Shown in pieces: positions 1 through 7,395 of a stretch of 36,742 bases of DNA. Origin of the DNA: a candidate division FCPU426 bacterium. GTDB lineage: Bacteria; Oederibacteriota; Muellerivitia; Muellerivitales; Muellerivitaceae. The first letter of the stretch is position 1. Each line of letters begins with the position of its first letter. The notes below the pieces were generated by a model. It was not told where the DNA came from. It saw only the letters and a program-made list of their open reading frames with translations, and made no database searches. Both the position numbers and the translations under genes were made by a program. Location: positions 1 through 36,742 of the forward strand of contig JASHNQ010000088.1 of NCBI GenBank assembly GCA_030041545.1, written 5' to 3'.

Positions 1-103
1 TCACCGCCGCGTAAATACTGCGCTTGTGGACGTCCAAACCAACGTACACAAGGTCTTTCTTTCCAATTCCAACCTTCCTGTTTTTCGTGCTACGCTTTTC
101 CAT
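1..103 (-). CDS. IS110-family transposase, N-terminal fragment (partial, runs off the window)
   Basis: Thirty-four codons are visible, starting at ATG 103-101 after an AGGAGG-like ribosome binding site (106-115). The motif VYVGLDVHKRSIYAAV is the hallmark N-terminal strand of IS110/IS1111 transposases, in which the Asp of GLDVH is the first acidic residue of the RuvC-like DEDD active site. The rest of the protein lies outside the window, so whether the copy is intact is unknown. Confidence 0.85.
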   Translation of the reverse strand, partial: MEKRSTKNRKVGIGKKDLVYVGLDVHKRSIYAAV

Positions 104-177
104 ACCGTTCCTCCTGTGAGTGGGCTACTCACGCCGGGGCTTACTTTACCCCGGCGGAGGAACGGCCTGCATACTAC
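1..177 (-). mobile_element. 5' end of an IS110-family insertion sequence (cut by window edge)
   Basis: The transposase start lies here, preceded on its coding strand by a short non-coding end. That end carries two nested inverted repeats: GTGAG/CTCAC (116-120 with 128-132) and CGCCGGGG/CCCCGGCG (132-139 with 149-156). The outer boundary near 177 is inferred: from about 178 the sequence (CTAACAAAAACC, then CACNAAGNN nonamers) matches a second copy of the same genomic repeat at about 3006-3066, so 178 onward is host DNA. The IS110 family has DEDD-type transposases and no long terminal inverted repeats, and some members carry a structured guide RNA in a non-coding end. The roughly 74 nt seen here looks short for a complete one. 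Confidence 0.65.
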
Positions 178-416
178 CTAACAAAAACCCAAACTCTCAC
201 CACAAAGTTCACGAAGGACACAAAGTGAGGCATGAAAACCCTTTAAAAAACAACATGGTTTAACTTTGTGTCCTTTGTGCCGATTCACCTTAAAGAAGTT
301 AATGAAATCGGTACTATACCGACCTTTTTAACAGCTTTATGGAAGGTCGGCATGTGTATTTCGTGGTGAGAGATTTTGGTTAGAGCCTCTTAGTGGCTTC
401 GTGTTGGATGTTGGTT
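178..416. repeat. Nonamer-type intergenic repeat between IS110 end and mutS2
   Basis: No gene is visible. Three degenerate 9-bp units (CACAAAGTT, CACGAAGGA, CACAAAGTG) run at 201-227, with inverted partners such as ACTTTGTGTCCTTTGTG near 266-282 and TTAGTGGCTTCGTG near 390-403. A related copy lies at 3006-3112, so mutS2 is flanked by two members of this family. Confidence 0.7.
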
Positions 417-2903
417 TTATTTCTTGAATTTTATCACCGTCACGCCGGCGCCGCCCTGGGCGGGTTCGGCCATGGAAAACTCGACTTGGGGATGGGCCGT
501 CGGCAGGTGCTGGTGGATGGCTTCCTTCAATGCCCCCGTGCCTTTCCCATGAATAATACGCACAAAAGGCAGGTTGACCAGGAGGGCGTCGTCCAGGAAC
601 TTGTCCAGCATCGGCAGGGCCTGGTCCACCATTTTGCCGCGCAAATCCAGCTCCAGCTTGCCTTTTTCGTCCAGGGCTTGGGGGCTTAAAACACGGGTGG
701 TTGGGGGCGGGGCAACCGGCTTAGGAACGGCAGTGACGCGTCCCAGATCGGACCATTTGCAGGAAAGCTTCATGCCGTTTTCCATGAGGATGACCGCTTC
801 TCCTTTTTCCTCGTCGGCGGAGATGATTTTCACGTCGCATTGGCCGGGCTTGAAGAGTACCGAATCCCCTTCCTTCAGGTCCTGGACTTCCACGACCACC
901 TTGGCGGGGGCCGGCTTGATGTTCTTGAGCTTCTGGTTCACTTCCCGTTTGGCCGCGTTGATCCTTTCCGGATGGATCACCTTGCCGCTGGGGGTCTCCA
1001 CCCCCTGGATCAGGTGCTCCATTTTGCGCCGGGTGTTCTTGAGCAGGCCCTCCGCCTCGACCTGGGCGTCTTTCTTGATCCGCCGGGCCTCATCTTTCAT
1101 CTGGCGCCGGGCGGTCAAAAGCTCCTGCTCCAGCTTCTTGGCGTTCTCGCGCATTTTTTCCGCTTCCTGCCGGGCCGCCTGGGCCGCTTGTTTTTCCTGC
1201 CCCAGCTTGGCGAGCATTTCCGAAAGGTCCGCTTCGCCCTGCGGCAGGTGGGACTTCGCCTTTTCGAGGATCTCCTCGGGAAAGCCGAATTGCCGGGCCA
1301 GGGTGAGGGCGTAGGATTGGCCGGGAATGCCGGAAACGAGGCGGAAGGTGGGCTTTCCCGTCGCCTCGTCGAAAAGCATGGCCGCGTTGGCCATTCCCTT
1401 TTCCTCCTGGGTGAGGAGCTTCAACAGGGGCTGGTGGGTGTTGGCCATCACCGTGGCGCCCTTTTCCCGGAAGGTTTCCAAACAGGCGATCCCCAAGGCG
1501 CCGCCTTCGCGGGGGTCCGTGCCCGCGCCCAGCTCATCCAAAAGGAAAAGCGTGTCCGGCCCGCCGTGGTCCATCATGCGCTTCAAGGCTTTCAGCTTGG
1601 CGGCATAGGTGCTTAAGTGGTCCAAGAGGCTTTGGCCGTCCTCCAAGTCCGAGTCGAAATGGGAAAACCAGGGCAGGGCGCTTTCGCCCCGGGCCAAAAC
1701 CGGAAGGCCCGATTGGGCCATCACGCAGGCCAAGCCCAATGTCTTCAGGGCCACGGTTTTCCCGCCCGCGTTGGGGCCCGAGACCAGGATGACTTTCGCG
1801 CCGTCGTTGAACTCGATATCCAGGGGGATCACCCTTTCCCTGAACTGCTCCCGGTTTTCCAGGGCAAGGAGGGGATGCCGGGAGCCCCTCAAGGACAGGC
1901 CGGACCCCGCTTGGGGAATAAGGAACTGGCCGTCGTAACGGGAGGTGAAGATGGCCAGCACCCCATGGGCGTCCACCTCGGCGCAGGCGATCACGGCGGC
2001 CTCCAGGGGGTCGCCCGAGGCCAGCACCGCCTGGGTGGTTTCCCGGAGGATCCTGCGGATTTCCTCGTCCTCCCTCAGCAGGGCCTCCTTGACCCGGTTG
2101 TTGCTCTCCACGATCTCGCGGGGCTCCACGAAAAGGGTGGCCCCGGAGGAGGACATGCCGTGGACGAAACCCGGCACCTGGCTTTGCCGGTCCCGCTTGA
2201 TGGGAACGACCAGCCGGCCCTCCCTTTCGGTCACGATTTTCTCCTGCAGCGCCTCGGCCGTCTCGTTCTTCTGGAGGAAGGATTGGTAGAAGTTCTGGAC
2301 CTCGGCCCTCAGGGACTTCAATTGATCCCTCACGCTTTTCAATTCGGGGGAAGCGGTGTCCAGGATCTCCCCCTTGTTGGAAACGGTGGACCGCAGCTTT
2401 TCCTGGAGTTCGGGCAGGGCATGGAGCCGCGAGAGCCATTCCTGGAAGACCGCCGGGACTTCCCCCTCGGGTGACCGGACTGTTTCATCCCCGGCTTCAG
2501 CCGGGGATGGGCCGTGGACTTGGTCGGCGGTTTTCCCGGCCAAGTGGCGACCCAACGGGTCTGCCCCCGCGAGGTATTGCCGTAAACGCACGAGGGCGGA
2601 AAGGAACTCCGAAAGGGAGGCCAGTTCCCCGGCGGAAAAGGCCTCGCCCTGGGAGTGGGCCTTCTCAAAGGCGTCGATGAAAAATTGGGAATCGGGAATC
2701 GCCGGGTTTCCGTCTTTCAAAAAGTGCTTTTCCAGCTCCCGGGTCTTGGACAGGCGGTTTTCAATGAGGCCGGATTCGGCCAGGGGGCGGAGGGCCCTCA
2801 GGTAATCCCGCCCCGCGGGCGTTTGGCAGTGGCCGGCCAACTCGCCCAGGAGCCTGGGAAACTCGATGGCCCGGAGGAAGTTTTCGACGATTTCGTTTTT
2901 CAC
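417..2903 (-). CDS. mutS2: Endonuclease MutS2 (MutS-family ATPase with Smr domain)
   Basis: The 828-aa product is a MutS2-type protein. The family suppresses homologous recombination or senses collided ribosomes, depending on the species. Visible in order: N-terminal MutS-like core and lever; Walker A GPNAGGKT near residue 376; Walker B LFLLDELGAGTD near 450-460; a long charged coiled coil rich in E, K, A and R (about 560-650); and a C-terminal Smr nuclease domain with LDLRG and HGKGTG (last 80 residues). The start is taken as GTG 2903, which has AAGGA five bases upstream. A GTG at 2930 would add nine residues encoded partly by an intergenic repeat. It is longer than the usual 780 aa, mainly through an insertion around residues 115-150 that contains a perfect DNA palindrome (2486-2509). 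Confidence 0.95.
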   Translation of the reverse strand: MKNEIVENFLRAIEFPRLLGELAGHCQTPAGRDYLRALRPLAESGLIENRLSKTRELEKHFLKDGNPAIPDSQFFIDAFEKAHSQGEAFSAGELASLSEFLSALVRLRQYLAGADPLGRHLAGKTADQVHGPSPAEAGDETVRSPEGEVPAVFQEWLSRLHALPELQEKLRSTVSNKGEILDTASPELKSVRDQLKSLRAEVQNFYQSFLQKNETAEALQEKIVTEREGRLVVPIKRDRQSQVPGFVHGMSSSGATLFVEPREIVESNNRVKEALLREDEEIRRILRETTQAVLASGDPLEAAVIACAEVDAHGVLAIFTSRYDGQFLIPQAGSGLSLRGSRHPLLALENREQFRERVIPLDIEFNDGAKVILVSGPNAGGKTVALKTLGLACVMAQSGLPVLARGESALPWFSHFDSDLEDGQSLLDHLSTYAAKLKALKRMMDHGGPDTLFLLDELGAGTDPREGGALGIACLETFREKGATVMANTHQPLLKLLTQEEKGMANAAMLFDEATGKPTFRLVSGIPGQSYALTLARQFGFPEEILEKAKSHLPQGEADLSEMLAKLGQEKQAAQAARQEAEKMRENAKKLEQELLTARRQMKDEARRIKKDAQVEAEGLLKNTRRKMEHLIQGVETPSGKVIHPERINAAKREVNQKLKNIKPAPAKVVVEVQDLKEGDSVLFKPGQCDVKIISADEEKGEAVILMENGMKLSCKWSDLGRVTAVPKPVAPPPTTRVLSPQALDEKGKLELDLRGKMVDQALPMLDKFLDDALLVNLPFVRIIHGKGTGALKEAIHQHLPTAHPQVEFSMAEPAQGGAGVTVIKFKK
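2486..2509. repeat. Perfect short palindrome inside the mutS2 reading frame
   Basis: The arms CATCCCCGGCT (2486-2496) and AGCCGGGGATG (2499-2509) pair perfectly around a 2-nt centre. It resembles the short palindromes found between genes elsewhere in the window (4855, 12808, 23586, 23610, 25290, 30210). It keeps the mutS2 frame open and encodes roughly PSPAEAGDE within a linker absent from typical MutS2. Confidence 0.8.
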
Positions 2904-2929
2904 GGTTGTCCTTGAACCAACTTCCAACA

Positions 2930-3112
2930 CAAAGCCTCAAAGCCACAAAGAAATTCAAGGTTTTTCAAAATCATTTTGAAAGGCCTCCTTCGTGTCTTAG
3001 GGCCCCTAACAAAAACCGTCTCTCTTACCACGAAGGCCACAAAGTACACAAAGTAAGGCATGAAACATGGTAAAAATCCCTGGTTTTACTTCGTGTCCTT
3101 TAGAGGCTTCGT
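2930..3112. repeat. Nonamer-type inverted repeat between mutS2 and the glycosylase gene
   Basis: Units CACGAAGGC, CACAAAGTA, CACAAAGTA (3029-3055) are followed by an inverted partner containing ACTTCGTGTCC and GGCTTCGTG (about 3088-3112). A second, weaker block (CACAAAGCC, CACAAAGAA) lies at 2930-2955. The repeat overlaps the 3' end of the glycosylase gene and provides its last codons and stop. Confidence 0.7.
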
Positions 3113-3735
3113 GGGGGCCGTAGTTTTTTCCTTTTCCCAGGCGAAGGGCGGTCCGCGCCGGGCTTCACCGAAAGATAAGGGTTCCCCTCCAGGTAGAACC
3201 TCAAAGGGAGTTCCGAGCCCTCCGTAATGCCGATGCGGGTGGTGACCCCGATGTTTTCTTCCCGGCGGGCCTTTTGCAAATAAACCGGCTTTTTCCAAAG
3301 CCGGGCGCCGTTGTGCTCCTTGACGATGCCAAGGGCCTGCGCTAATTTCCCAGGACCGTTGGTGAGCCCCCGGTCGCCGGTATCCGGACGGCCCCGGCGT
3401 TGGGCCATGAGGCCGGAGCCTTCCACCGGTTCCAGGGCCCGGATCAAGACCGCCCCTGGGACCCCTTCCTTCTCAGTGACCACATTGAACAAATAATGGT
3501 TCCCGTAACAGAAATAGACGTAGGCGCGGCCCGCTTGGCCGAACATCACGCGGTTTCGCGGCGTCATTCCCCGGGAGGCATGGCAACCGGGATCGTTCTT
3601 GGGAAGATAAGCTTCGACTTCCACGATGCGGCCGGCGGCCTTGCCATGGGGGGTTTCATGAACCAGGATTTGGCCCAGGAGGTCCTGGGCGACTTGGCGG
3701 GTGGGACGGGAATAAAAAGTTTGCGATAGGATCAT
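3100..3735 (-). CDS. mpg: DNA-3-methyladenine glycosylase (Mpg/AAG family)
   Basis: The 211-aa base-excision repair enzyme would remove alkylated and deaminated purines. Family signatures are clear: FYSRPTRQVAQDLLGQ at the N terminus; GRIVEVEAYLP, in which the Glu before AY is the catalytic residue of this family; CHASRGMTPRN; MFGQAGRAYVYFCYGNHYLFNVV; and LTNGPGKLAQALGI near the C terminus. The ATG at 3735 starts right at the conserved N terminus (MILSQTFYSRP); the frame stays open upstream to a TTG at 3771. The last residues (PPRSL) and the stop lie in a dispersed nonamer repeat, so the natural C terminus may have been replaced. Confidence 0.9.
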   Translation of the reverse strand: MILSQTFYSRPTRQVAQDLLGQILVHETPHGKAAGRIVEVEAYLPKNDPGCHASRGMTPRNRVMFGQAGRAYVYFCYGNHYLFNVVTEKEGVPGAVLIRALEPVEGSGLMAQRRGRPDTGDRGLTNGPGKLAQALGIVKEHNGARLWKKPVYLQKARREENIGVTTRIGITEGSELPLRFYLEGNPYLSVKPGADRPSPGKRKKLRPPRSL

Positions 3736-3798
3736 CAAAGCTCTCAAAGGGACGGTCTTATCCAGAACCAACCCGGTGTTTAACCTCGGGTAATATCC

Positions 3799-3846
3799 AC
3801 CCTCGGAATTTTTAGTTTTGAATTCTTAATTTAACATTCAAAATTT
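3799..3846. repeat. AT-rich degenerate repeat between the glycosylase gene and yqeY
   Basis: Short units around TTTTGAATT, TTAATTTAA and CATTCAAAATT partly pair with each other. The sequence resembles the TGAATTT heptamer arm at 7299-7326 and the stretch around 4320-4337. No gene is visible in 3736-3850. Confidence 0.45.
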
Positions 3847-3850
3847 GGTT

Positions 3851-4303
3851 TCAGCCCAATTTAGATTTTACGAGGGCTGAAACCTTAGACATGTCGGCCC
3901 GGCCCTTGATCTTGGGGGTCAAGGCGCCCATGACCTTGCCCATGTCCTTGGGCCCGGCCGCGCCGGTGGACTTGACGGCTTCTTCCACCAGTTTGGCCAG
4001 TTCCTCATCACCCAAGCCGGCGGGAAGGTATTTCTCGATCAAGGCCAGTTCGGCTTTTTCCTTGGCCGCCATGTCCGCCCTTCCGCCTTTCTCGAACCCC
4101 TCGATGGATTCCTTGCGTTGCTTGGCCTGCTTGGAAAGCACCTCAACGACCTCCTCGTCCTTGATCTCGCGTTTCAGGTCCACTTCCTTGTATTGGATGG
4201 CGGACTTCAACATGCGAAGGGCCGAAGTGGCGGCTTCGTCCTTGGCTTTCATGGCCGCGATCATGTCGGCGTTGATCTTGTCGAAAAGGGGTGACGCGCT
4301 CAT
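3851..4303 (-). CDS. yqeY: YqeY family protein (GatB/YqeY domain)
   Basis: The 150-aa protein has the YqeY layout: helical N-terminal half (LRMLKSAIQYKEVDL, EEVVEVLSKQAKQRKESIEGFEKGGR, ALIEKYLPAGL) and a C-terminal tRNA-binding-like half ending GKVMGALTPKIKGRADMSKVSALVK. This half is homologous to the tail domain of GatB; the exact cellular role is unsettled. ATG 4303 is chosen because GGAGG lies five bases upstream; the upstream in-frame extension is repeat-derived. The gene is directly downstream of rpsU, a common pairing in bacteria. Confidence 0.9.
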   Translation of the reverse strand: MSASPLFDKINADMIAAMKAKDEAATSALRMLKSAIQYKEVDLKREIKDEEVVEVLSKQAKQRKESIEGFEKGGRADMAAKEKAELALIEKYLPAGLGDEELAKLVEEAVKSTGAAGPKDMGKVMGALTPKIKGRADMSKVSALVKSKLG

Positions 4304-4368
4304 GCAACCTCCAACCATCATTTTAAATTCAAAATTCCGGGGCAAAGTGAGTCAACGGCGAGCGGGCA

Positions 4369-4402
4369 TAAAAACGGGGGCCCGTTGGGGACCGGGCCCC
4401 GG
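4369..4402 (-). terminator. Rho-independent terminator after rpsU
   Basis: Read on the minus strand, a GC-rich stem (CCGGGGCCC pairing with GGGCCCCCG, one imperfect position, 10-nt loop) is followed by TTTTTA. It lies four bases beyond the rpsU stop codon, so yqeY would need read-through or its own promoter. Confidence 0.75.
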
Positions 4403-4405
4403 TGA

Positions 4406-4615
4406 TTATTCGCGGCTGAACTTCATCTGGCGGCGGCGCGCCTTCTTGCGGGCGGCCGCTTCGCGCTTCTTGCGGCGCTCGCTGGGCTTCTCGTAGAACT
4501 CGCGCTTCTTCATTTCCGAGATCAGCCCCGAGTTCTGGACGACCTTCTTGAAACGCTTGAGGGCGTTCTCAATGGGCTCGTTTTCTTCCAATCGGACTTC
4601 GACCACTGTGGTCAC
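4406..4615 (-). CDS. rpsU: 30S ribosomal protein S21
   Basis: The 69-aa basic protein matches S21: [21 protein letters not shown] followed by [27 protein letters not shown]. The start is GTG 4615, giving (M)TTVVEV as in typical S21, with a GAGGGGAG-type ribosome binding site just upstream. A second GTG at 4606 is possible. A strong terminator follows immediately. Confidence 0.93.
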   Translation of the reverse strand: MTTVVEVRLEENEPIENALKRFKKVVQNSGLISEMKKREFYEKPSERRKKREAAARKKARRRQMKFSRE

Positions 4616-4720
4616 TCTCCCCTCTGTGGGTGGAATTCGAAGGCCCTTTTTTATAAGGGGATTCGAGGAAGGCGAGTTTAATGCTTGGGATAGGCGGCCG
4701 TCAAGCAATGAACCCGCTCA

Positions 4721-4870
4721 TAGTCGGCAGTCGGCGGTCGGCAGAAAATCAAAGAAATCGTCAAAAAACACTTTATACGGTAGGACCGATGTTATTTACC
4801 TCAAGGACCAAGGTGTCCTCCACGGTCGGCTGCCGACTGTGGACTGCCAGCCGTGGGCTGATTTCAGCCC
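4721..4870. repeat. Heptamer-arm inverted repeat plus short palindrome between rpsU and the HIT gene
   Basis: The left arm is tandem heptamers TAGTCGG, CAGTCGG, CGGTCGG, CAG (4721-4744). The right arm (about 4823-4848) carries the inverted words (CGGCTGCCGACTG, GGACTGCC). Next to it is a perfect palindrome GGGCTGA-TT-TCAGCCC (4855-4870), which overlaps the end of the HIT gene and contains its stop codon. Confidence 0.7.
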
Positions 4871-5205
4871 GGGGGCCACGCCATGAACCGGCCGCCCAAA
4901 AGGTGCAGGTGCAGGTGGTAGACGGTTTGCCCGCCGTTGTCGCCGTGGTTAATGACCAGCCGGTAGCCTTCCCGGAGGTTCAATTGCTTGGCTACCCGTA
5001 CGGCCCGTTCGGCCAGGAGCGAGACCATGGGATTGCCGGAAGGGATGTCCTCGACGGTTTCCACATGTTCCTTGGGGATCACCAGCACGTGGGTGGGGGC
5101 GGCGGGATGGATGTCGGTGAAGGCCAGGAATTTTTCGTCCTCGTAAACCTTGTTGGAAGGCACCTCTCCCCTTGTGATCTTGCAGAAAACACAGTGGTCG
5201 CCCAT
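4864..5205 (-). CDS. HIT family nucleotide-binding hydrolase (Hint-like)
   Basis: The 113-aa protein carries the histidine-triad motif H97-L-H99-L-H101-L with the upstream conserved NHGDNGGQTVYH segment, an N-terminal CVFC pair (residues 5 and 8) as in zinc-binding Hint proteins, and the nucleotide-binding DIHPAAPTHVLVIPKEH region. Such proteins hydrolyse purine nucleoside phosphoramidates. ATG 5205 has AAGGAGG eight bases upstream. The C terminus (FMAWPPG, stop) lies at the palindrome 4855-4870, so the last residues may be repeat-derived. Confidence 0.93.
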   Translation of the reverse strand: MGDHCVFCKITRGEVPSNKVYEDEKFLAFTDIHPAAPTHVLVIPKEHVETVEDIPSGNPMVSLLAERAVRVAKQLNLREGYRLVINHGDNGGQTVYHLHLHLLGGRFMAWPPG

Positions 5206-5223
5206 ACCGACCCTCCTTGTTTT

Positions 5224-5321
5224 AAATTCCGCGCTGGAAACGGCGCGGAAAATGGAGTTCGGCATAGGTCCGATTTCGATATTTCCCTTTTTGGATCGAA
5301 AATCGGCGCATGAGCCGCTCC
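5224..5321. other. Intergenic stretch with two stem-loops upstream of the HIT gene
   Basis: CCGCGC/GCGCGG (about 5229-5248) and a longer CCGATTTCGAT / ATCGAAAATCGG pair (5270-5280 with 5295-5306, one bulge) could form hairpins on the minus-strand transcript leaving the methyltransferase gene. Neither is followed by a T-run in the minus direction, so termination is not assured. Confidence 0.4.
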
Positions 5322-5948
5322 TCAATGATGGAGATAAGCCGCCATATCCTCCGGCAGGTAGCCCGTCACTATTTTATATTTTCCGCCCGACCACAACCTT
5401 ACTTTTCGCTCAAAATCCCCAAAATCGGCGTAAAAAAGGTCGGGGTCCATCCATCCGGTCTCCCGCCGGAGCAGGGTAAAAGCCATTCCCTTCCGGGCCA
5501 AAGCAAAAGCCCTTCCCACCATGCTTTCAAGCCAACCCCAGTTATCCTTGACCTTGTGGTTAAAGACGCCGTTCACGAAAACATAGTCCCATTTTTCCCG
5601 CGGCGGGTCCCGGAGGATGTCGCCTTCCTCGAACCGCGCTTCGGGGAAACGGGCGCGCGCGCGCCGGACCATGAAGTCCAGGATGTCGATGCCCGTGTAC
5701 TCCCCCTGCCACCCCTGCCCCTTTAAATAGCCGTAAAAACAGCCAAGGCCGCAGCCCAAGTCGAGGAGGCTTTGGTTCTGAAGGTCGCCGATCCCCGTCA
5801 AAACCTGGAACCTTAATTCCTGGTTCCGCCTCGACCTCCAGCCCGCCTTGTTTTCCGGAAGGTCGTATTTCCAGGAACGCAGCAGGTAGAAGAGCCGGAT
5901 GTAAAGTTTGTCGCAGGGGGTGAGGGGGCCCGCCAAGGTTAAACCCAC
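5322..5948 (-). CDS. Class I SAM-dependent methyltransferase
   Basis: The roughly 208-aa protein has a Rossmann methyltransferase core: motif I LLDLGCGLGCFYGYL, then YTGIDI ending in the acidic residue expected to bind the SAM ribose, EEGDILRD, and WDYVFVNGVFNH. The substrate cannot be deduced. The proposed start is GTG 5948, which overlaps the last codons of mtaB by 10 bp, implying translational coupling; a TTG at 5936 is an alternative. The frame stays open further upstream inside mtaB, so the N terminus is uncertain. Confidence 0.8.
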   Translation of the reverse strand: MGLTLAGPLTPCDKLYIRLFYLLRSWKYDLPENKAGWRSRRNQELRFQVLTGIGDLQNQSLLDLGCGLGCFYGYLKGQGWQGEYTGIDILDFMVRRARARFPEARFEEGDILRDPPREKWDYVFVNGVFNHKVKDNWGWLESMVGRAFALARKGMAFTLLRRETGWMDPDLFYADFGDFERKVRLWSGGKYKIVTGYLPEDMAAYLHH

Positions 5949-7279
5949 TCGGCCCAAGCCGCGCTGTCGCGGGTGCCGATGACCTTCACGCGGGTTTCTT
6001 TGCCGAGCCAACCCTCCCTTTCCGGAAAGACCAGGCGCAAACCCTCGTCGCTCAAGCCGGCCTGAAGGCCCTTTCCGTTCCGTTCCACAATGACGCGGTA
6101 TTCCTTCCCCAGGGCCTTTTGGGCCGAGCGGACGAGGCATTCCCCCTTCAAATCCAACAGCCGGTTCATGCGTTCCCGGACCACGGCGGGAGGAATCTTG
6201 GGGGCCATCTTTTCCCCCGGCGTGCCGGGACGGTCGGAATAGGGGAAGGGATGGAAATCCACGAAGCCGAACTCGCGGATGCGCTGGAGCGTGTTCCCGA
6301 ATGCCTCGTCGGTTTCACCCGGGAATCCCGCGATGATGTCCGAGGTGAGGCCTACGCCGGGCGCCGCTTCCCGGACTTTCTCCACCGTGGCGCGGTAGTG
6401 GTCCAGGGTGTAGGGCCGCCGCATGGCCCTCAGGACCCCCTCATCCCCGCTTTGAAGGGGCAAGTGGAGATGGGGGCAAAGGCCCGATTTCGACTCCCAA
6501 AGGGGAAGGAGGGATTCCTCGAAATCCGCCACCGCGTAGGAGGACAACCGCACGCGCCGGATGCCGGGGATGCCCAGCAGTTTCTCAACCACCGGGGCCA
6601 GGCGGGGTTCGCCGGCCTTGAGAGCCCAATCCCGGCCGTAGGAGGAAAGCTGGATCCCGGCCAAAACCAGCTCCTTCACGTCGTTTTGGGCCAGCCGCCT
6701 GGCCTCTTCCACGATCTCCAACCCCGGCCGCGAAACCATTTCGCCCCGCACCCGCGGGATCAGGCAGAAGGAACAGCCGAAATGGCAGCCGTCCTGCGCC
6801 TTGACCGTGGCCCTCTGGTGGCCGTCGAATCGGGAGATGCCGTCAAGCCAAGGAGATAGGGGAAAGGCGACAGGGGAAAGGTGATCATGGTCCAAACCTC
6901 GGGGGTTGGGATGGGCCTGGAGAATTTTTGCCAAAAGCCGGGATTTTCCCGCATTACCCACCACCAAATCCACGCCCGGAAGGGCCGCCATTTCCTCCGG
7001 CCGGTCCTGGGCCAGGCAGCCCGTGACCACGACGAAGGAATCGGGGTTCTTCGCCTTGGCCCGGCGCACCAGCATCCGGCCCTCGGCGTCGGCGGCGGCG
7101 GTCACGGTGCAGGTGTTGATGACATAGATGTCCGCGGGCTCCCCAAAGGGGACGGTTTGGAAGGAAGCCCTTTCGGCTTGTTCCTTCAGGGCCTGGCCGT
7201 CGTACTGGTTGACCCGGCAGCCGAGCGTCGTGAAAGCAATGCGCGGCGCGTTTGGGGATTTGGCTTCTTGGAGGATCAG
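5939..7279 (-). CDS. mtaB: tRNA t6A37 methylthiotransferase MtaB (radical SAM), non-canonical start
   Basis: The product converts t6A to ms2t6A at tRNA position 37. The N-terminal UPF0004 domain has AFTTLGCRVNQYD and INTCTVT and VTGC (Cys 21, 57 and 88 from the proposed start, for one 4Fe-4S cluster). The radical-SAM motif is C-x3-C-x2-C in DGCHFGCSFC (165, 169, 172). A reduced TRAM-like tail follows. No ATG, GTG or TTG is in frame upstream of residue 59 (GTG 7105), which would remove conserved cysteines. The frame opens after a TGA just beyond 7285. A CTG at 7279 with GGAG seven bases upstream is the best candidate; an ATT further in, or a one-base frameshift from ATG 7292, are the alternatives. 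Confidence 0.85.
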   Translation of the reverse strand: MILQEAKSPNAPRIAFTTLGCRVNQYDGQALKEQAERASFQTVPFGEPADIYVINTCTVTAAADAEGRMLVRRAKAKNPDSFVVVTGCLAQDRPEEMAALPGVDLVVGNAGKSRLLAKILQAHPNPRGLDHDHLSPVAFPLSPWLDGISRFDGHQRATVKAQDGCHFGCSFCLIPRVRGEMVSRPGLEIVEEARRLAQNDVKELVLAGIQLSSYGRDWALKAGEPRLAPVVEKLLGIPGIRRVRLSSYAVADFEESLLPLWESKSGLCPHLHLPLQSGDEGVLRAMRRPYTLDHYRATVEKVREAAPGVGLTSDIIAGFPGETDEAFGNTLQRIREFGFVDFHPFPYSDRPGTPGEKMAPKIPPAVVRERMNRLLDLKGECLVRSAQKALGKEYRVIVERNGKGLQAGLSDEGLRLVFPEREGWLGKETRVKVIGTRDSAAWAEWV

Positions 7280-7298
7280 ATTGGCACTCCATCAATTA

Positions 7299-7395
7299 TG
7301 AATTTTGAATGTTGAATTTTAAATTTAGGTAACCTTTCGGTTTTTATTTCAAACCGAAAGGTTGTCTTAAACCCAGAACTCAAAACTCAGAACTC
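7299..7395. repeat. Hairpin repeat with heptamer arms upstream of mtaB
   Basis: The centre is a perfect 13-bp stem: AACCTTTCGGTTT (7331-7343) and AAACCGAAAGGTT (7351-7363), loop 7 nt. It is flanked on one side by heptamers TGAATTT, TGAATGT, TGAATTT, TAAATTT (7299-7326) and on the other by AACTCAA, AACTCAG, AACTCGA (7377-7397), which are inverted relatives. It may act as a terminator for the minus-strand gene ending at 7380, but no T-run follows. A 17-nt piece (7378-7394) recurs exactly at 20394-20410. The last codons of the 7380 gene lie inside it. Confidence 0.75.

Noticed and set aside
574-2915. Several long open frames on both strands overlapping mutS2
   Set aside because: They are shadows produced by GC-rich coding sequence: Arg/Pro/Gly-rich, no conserved motifs, no ribosome binding sites.
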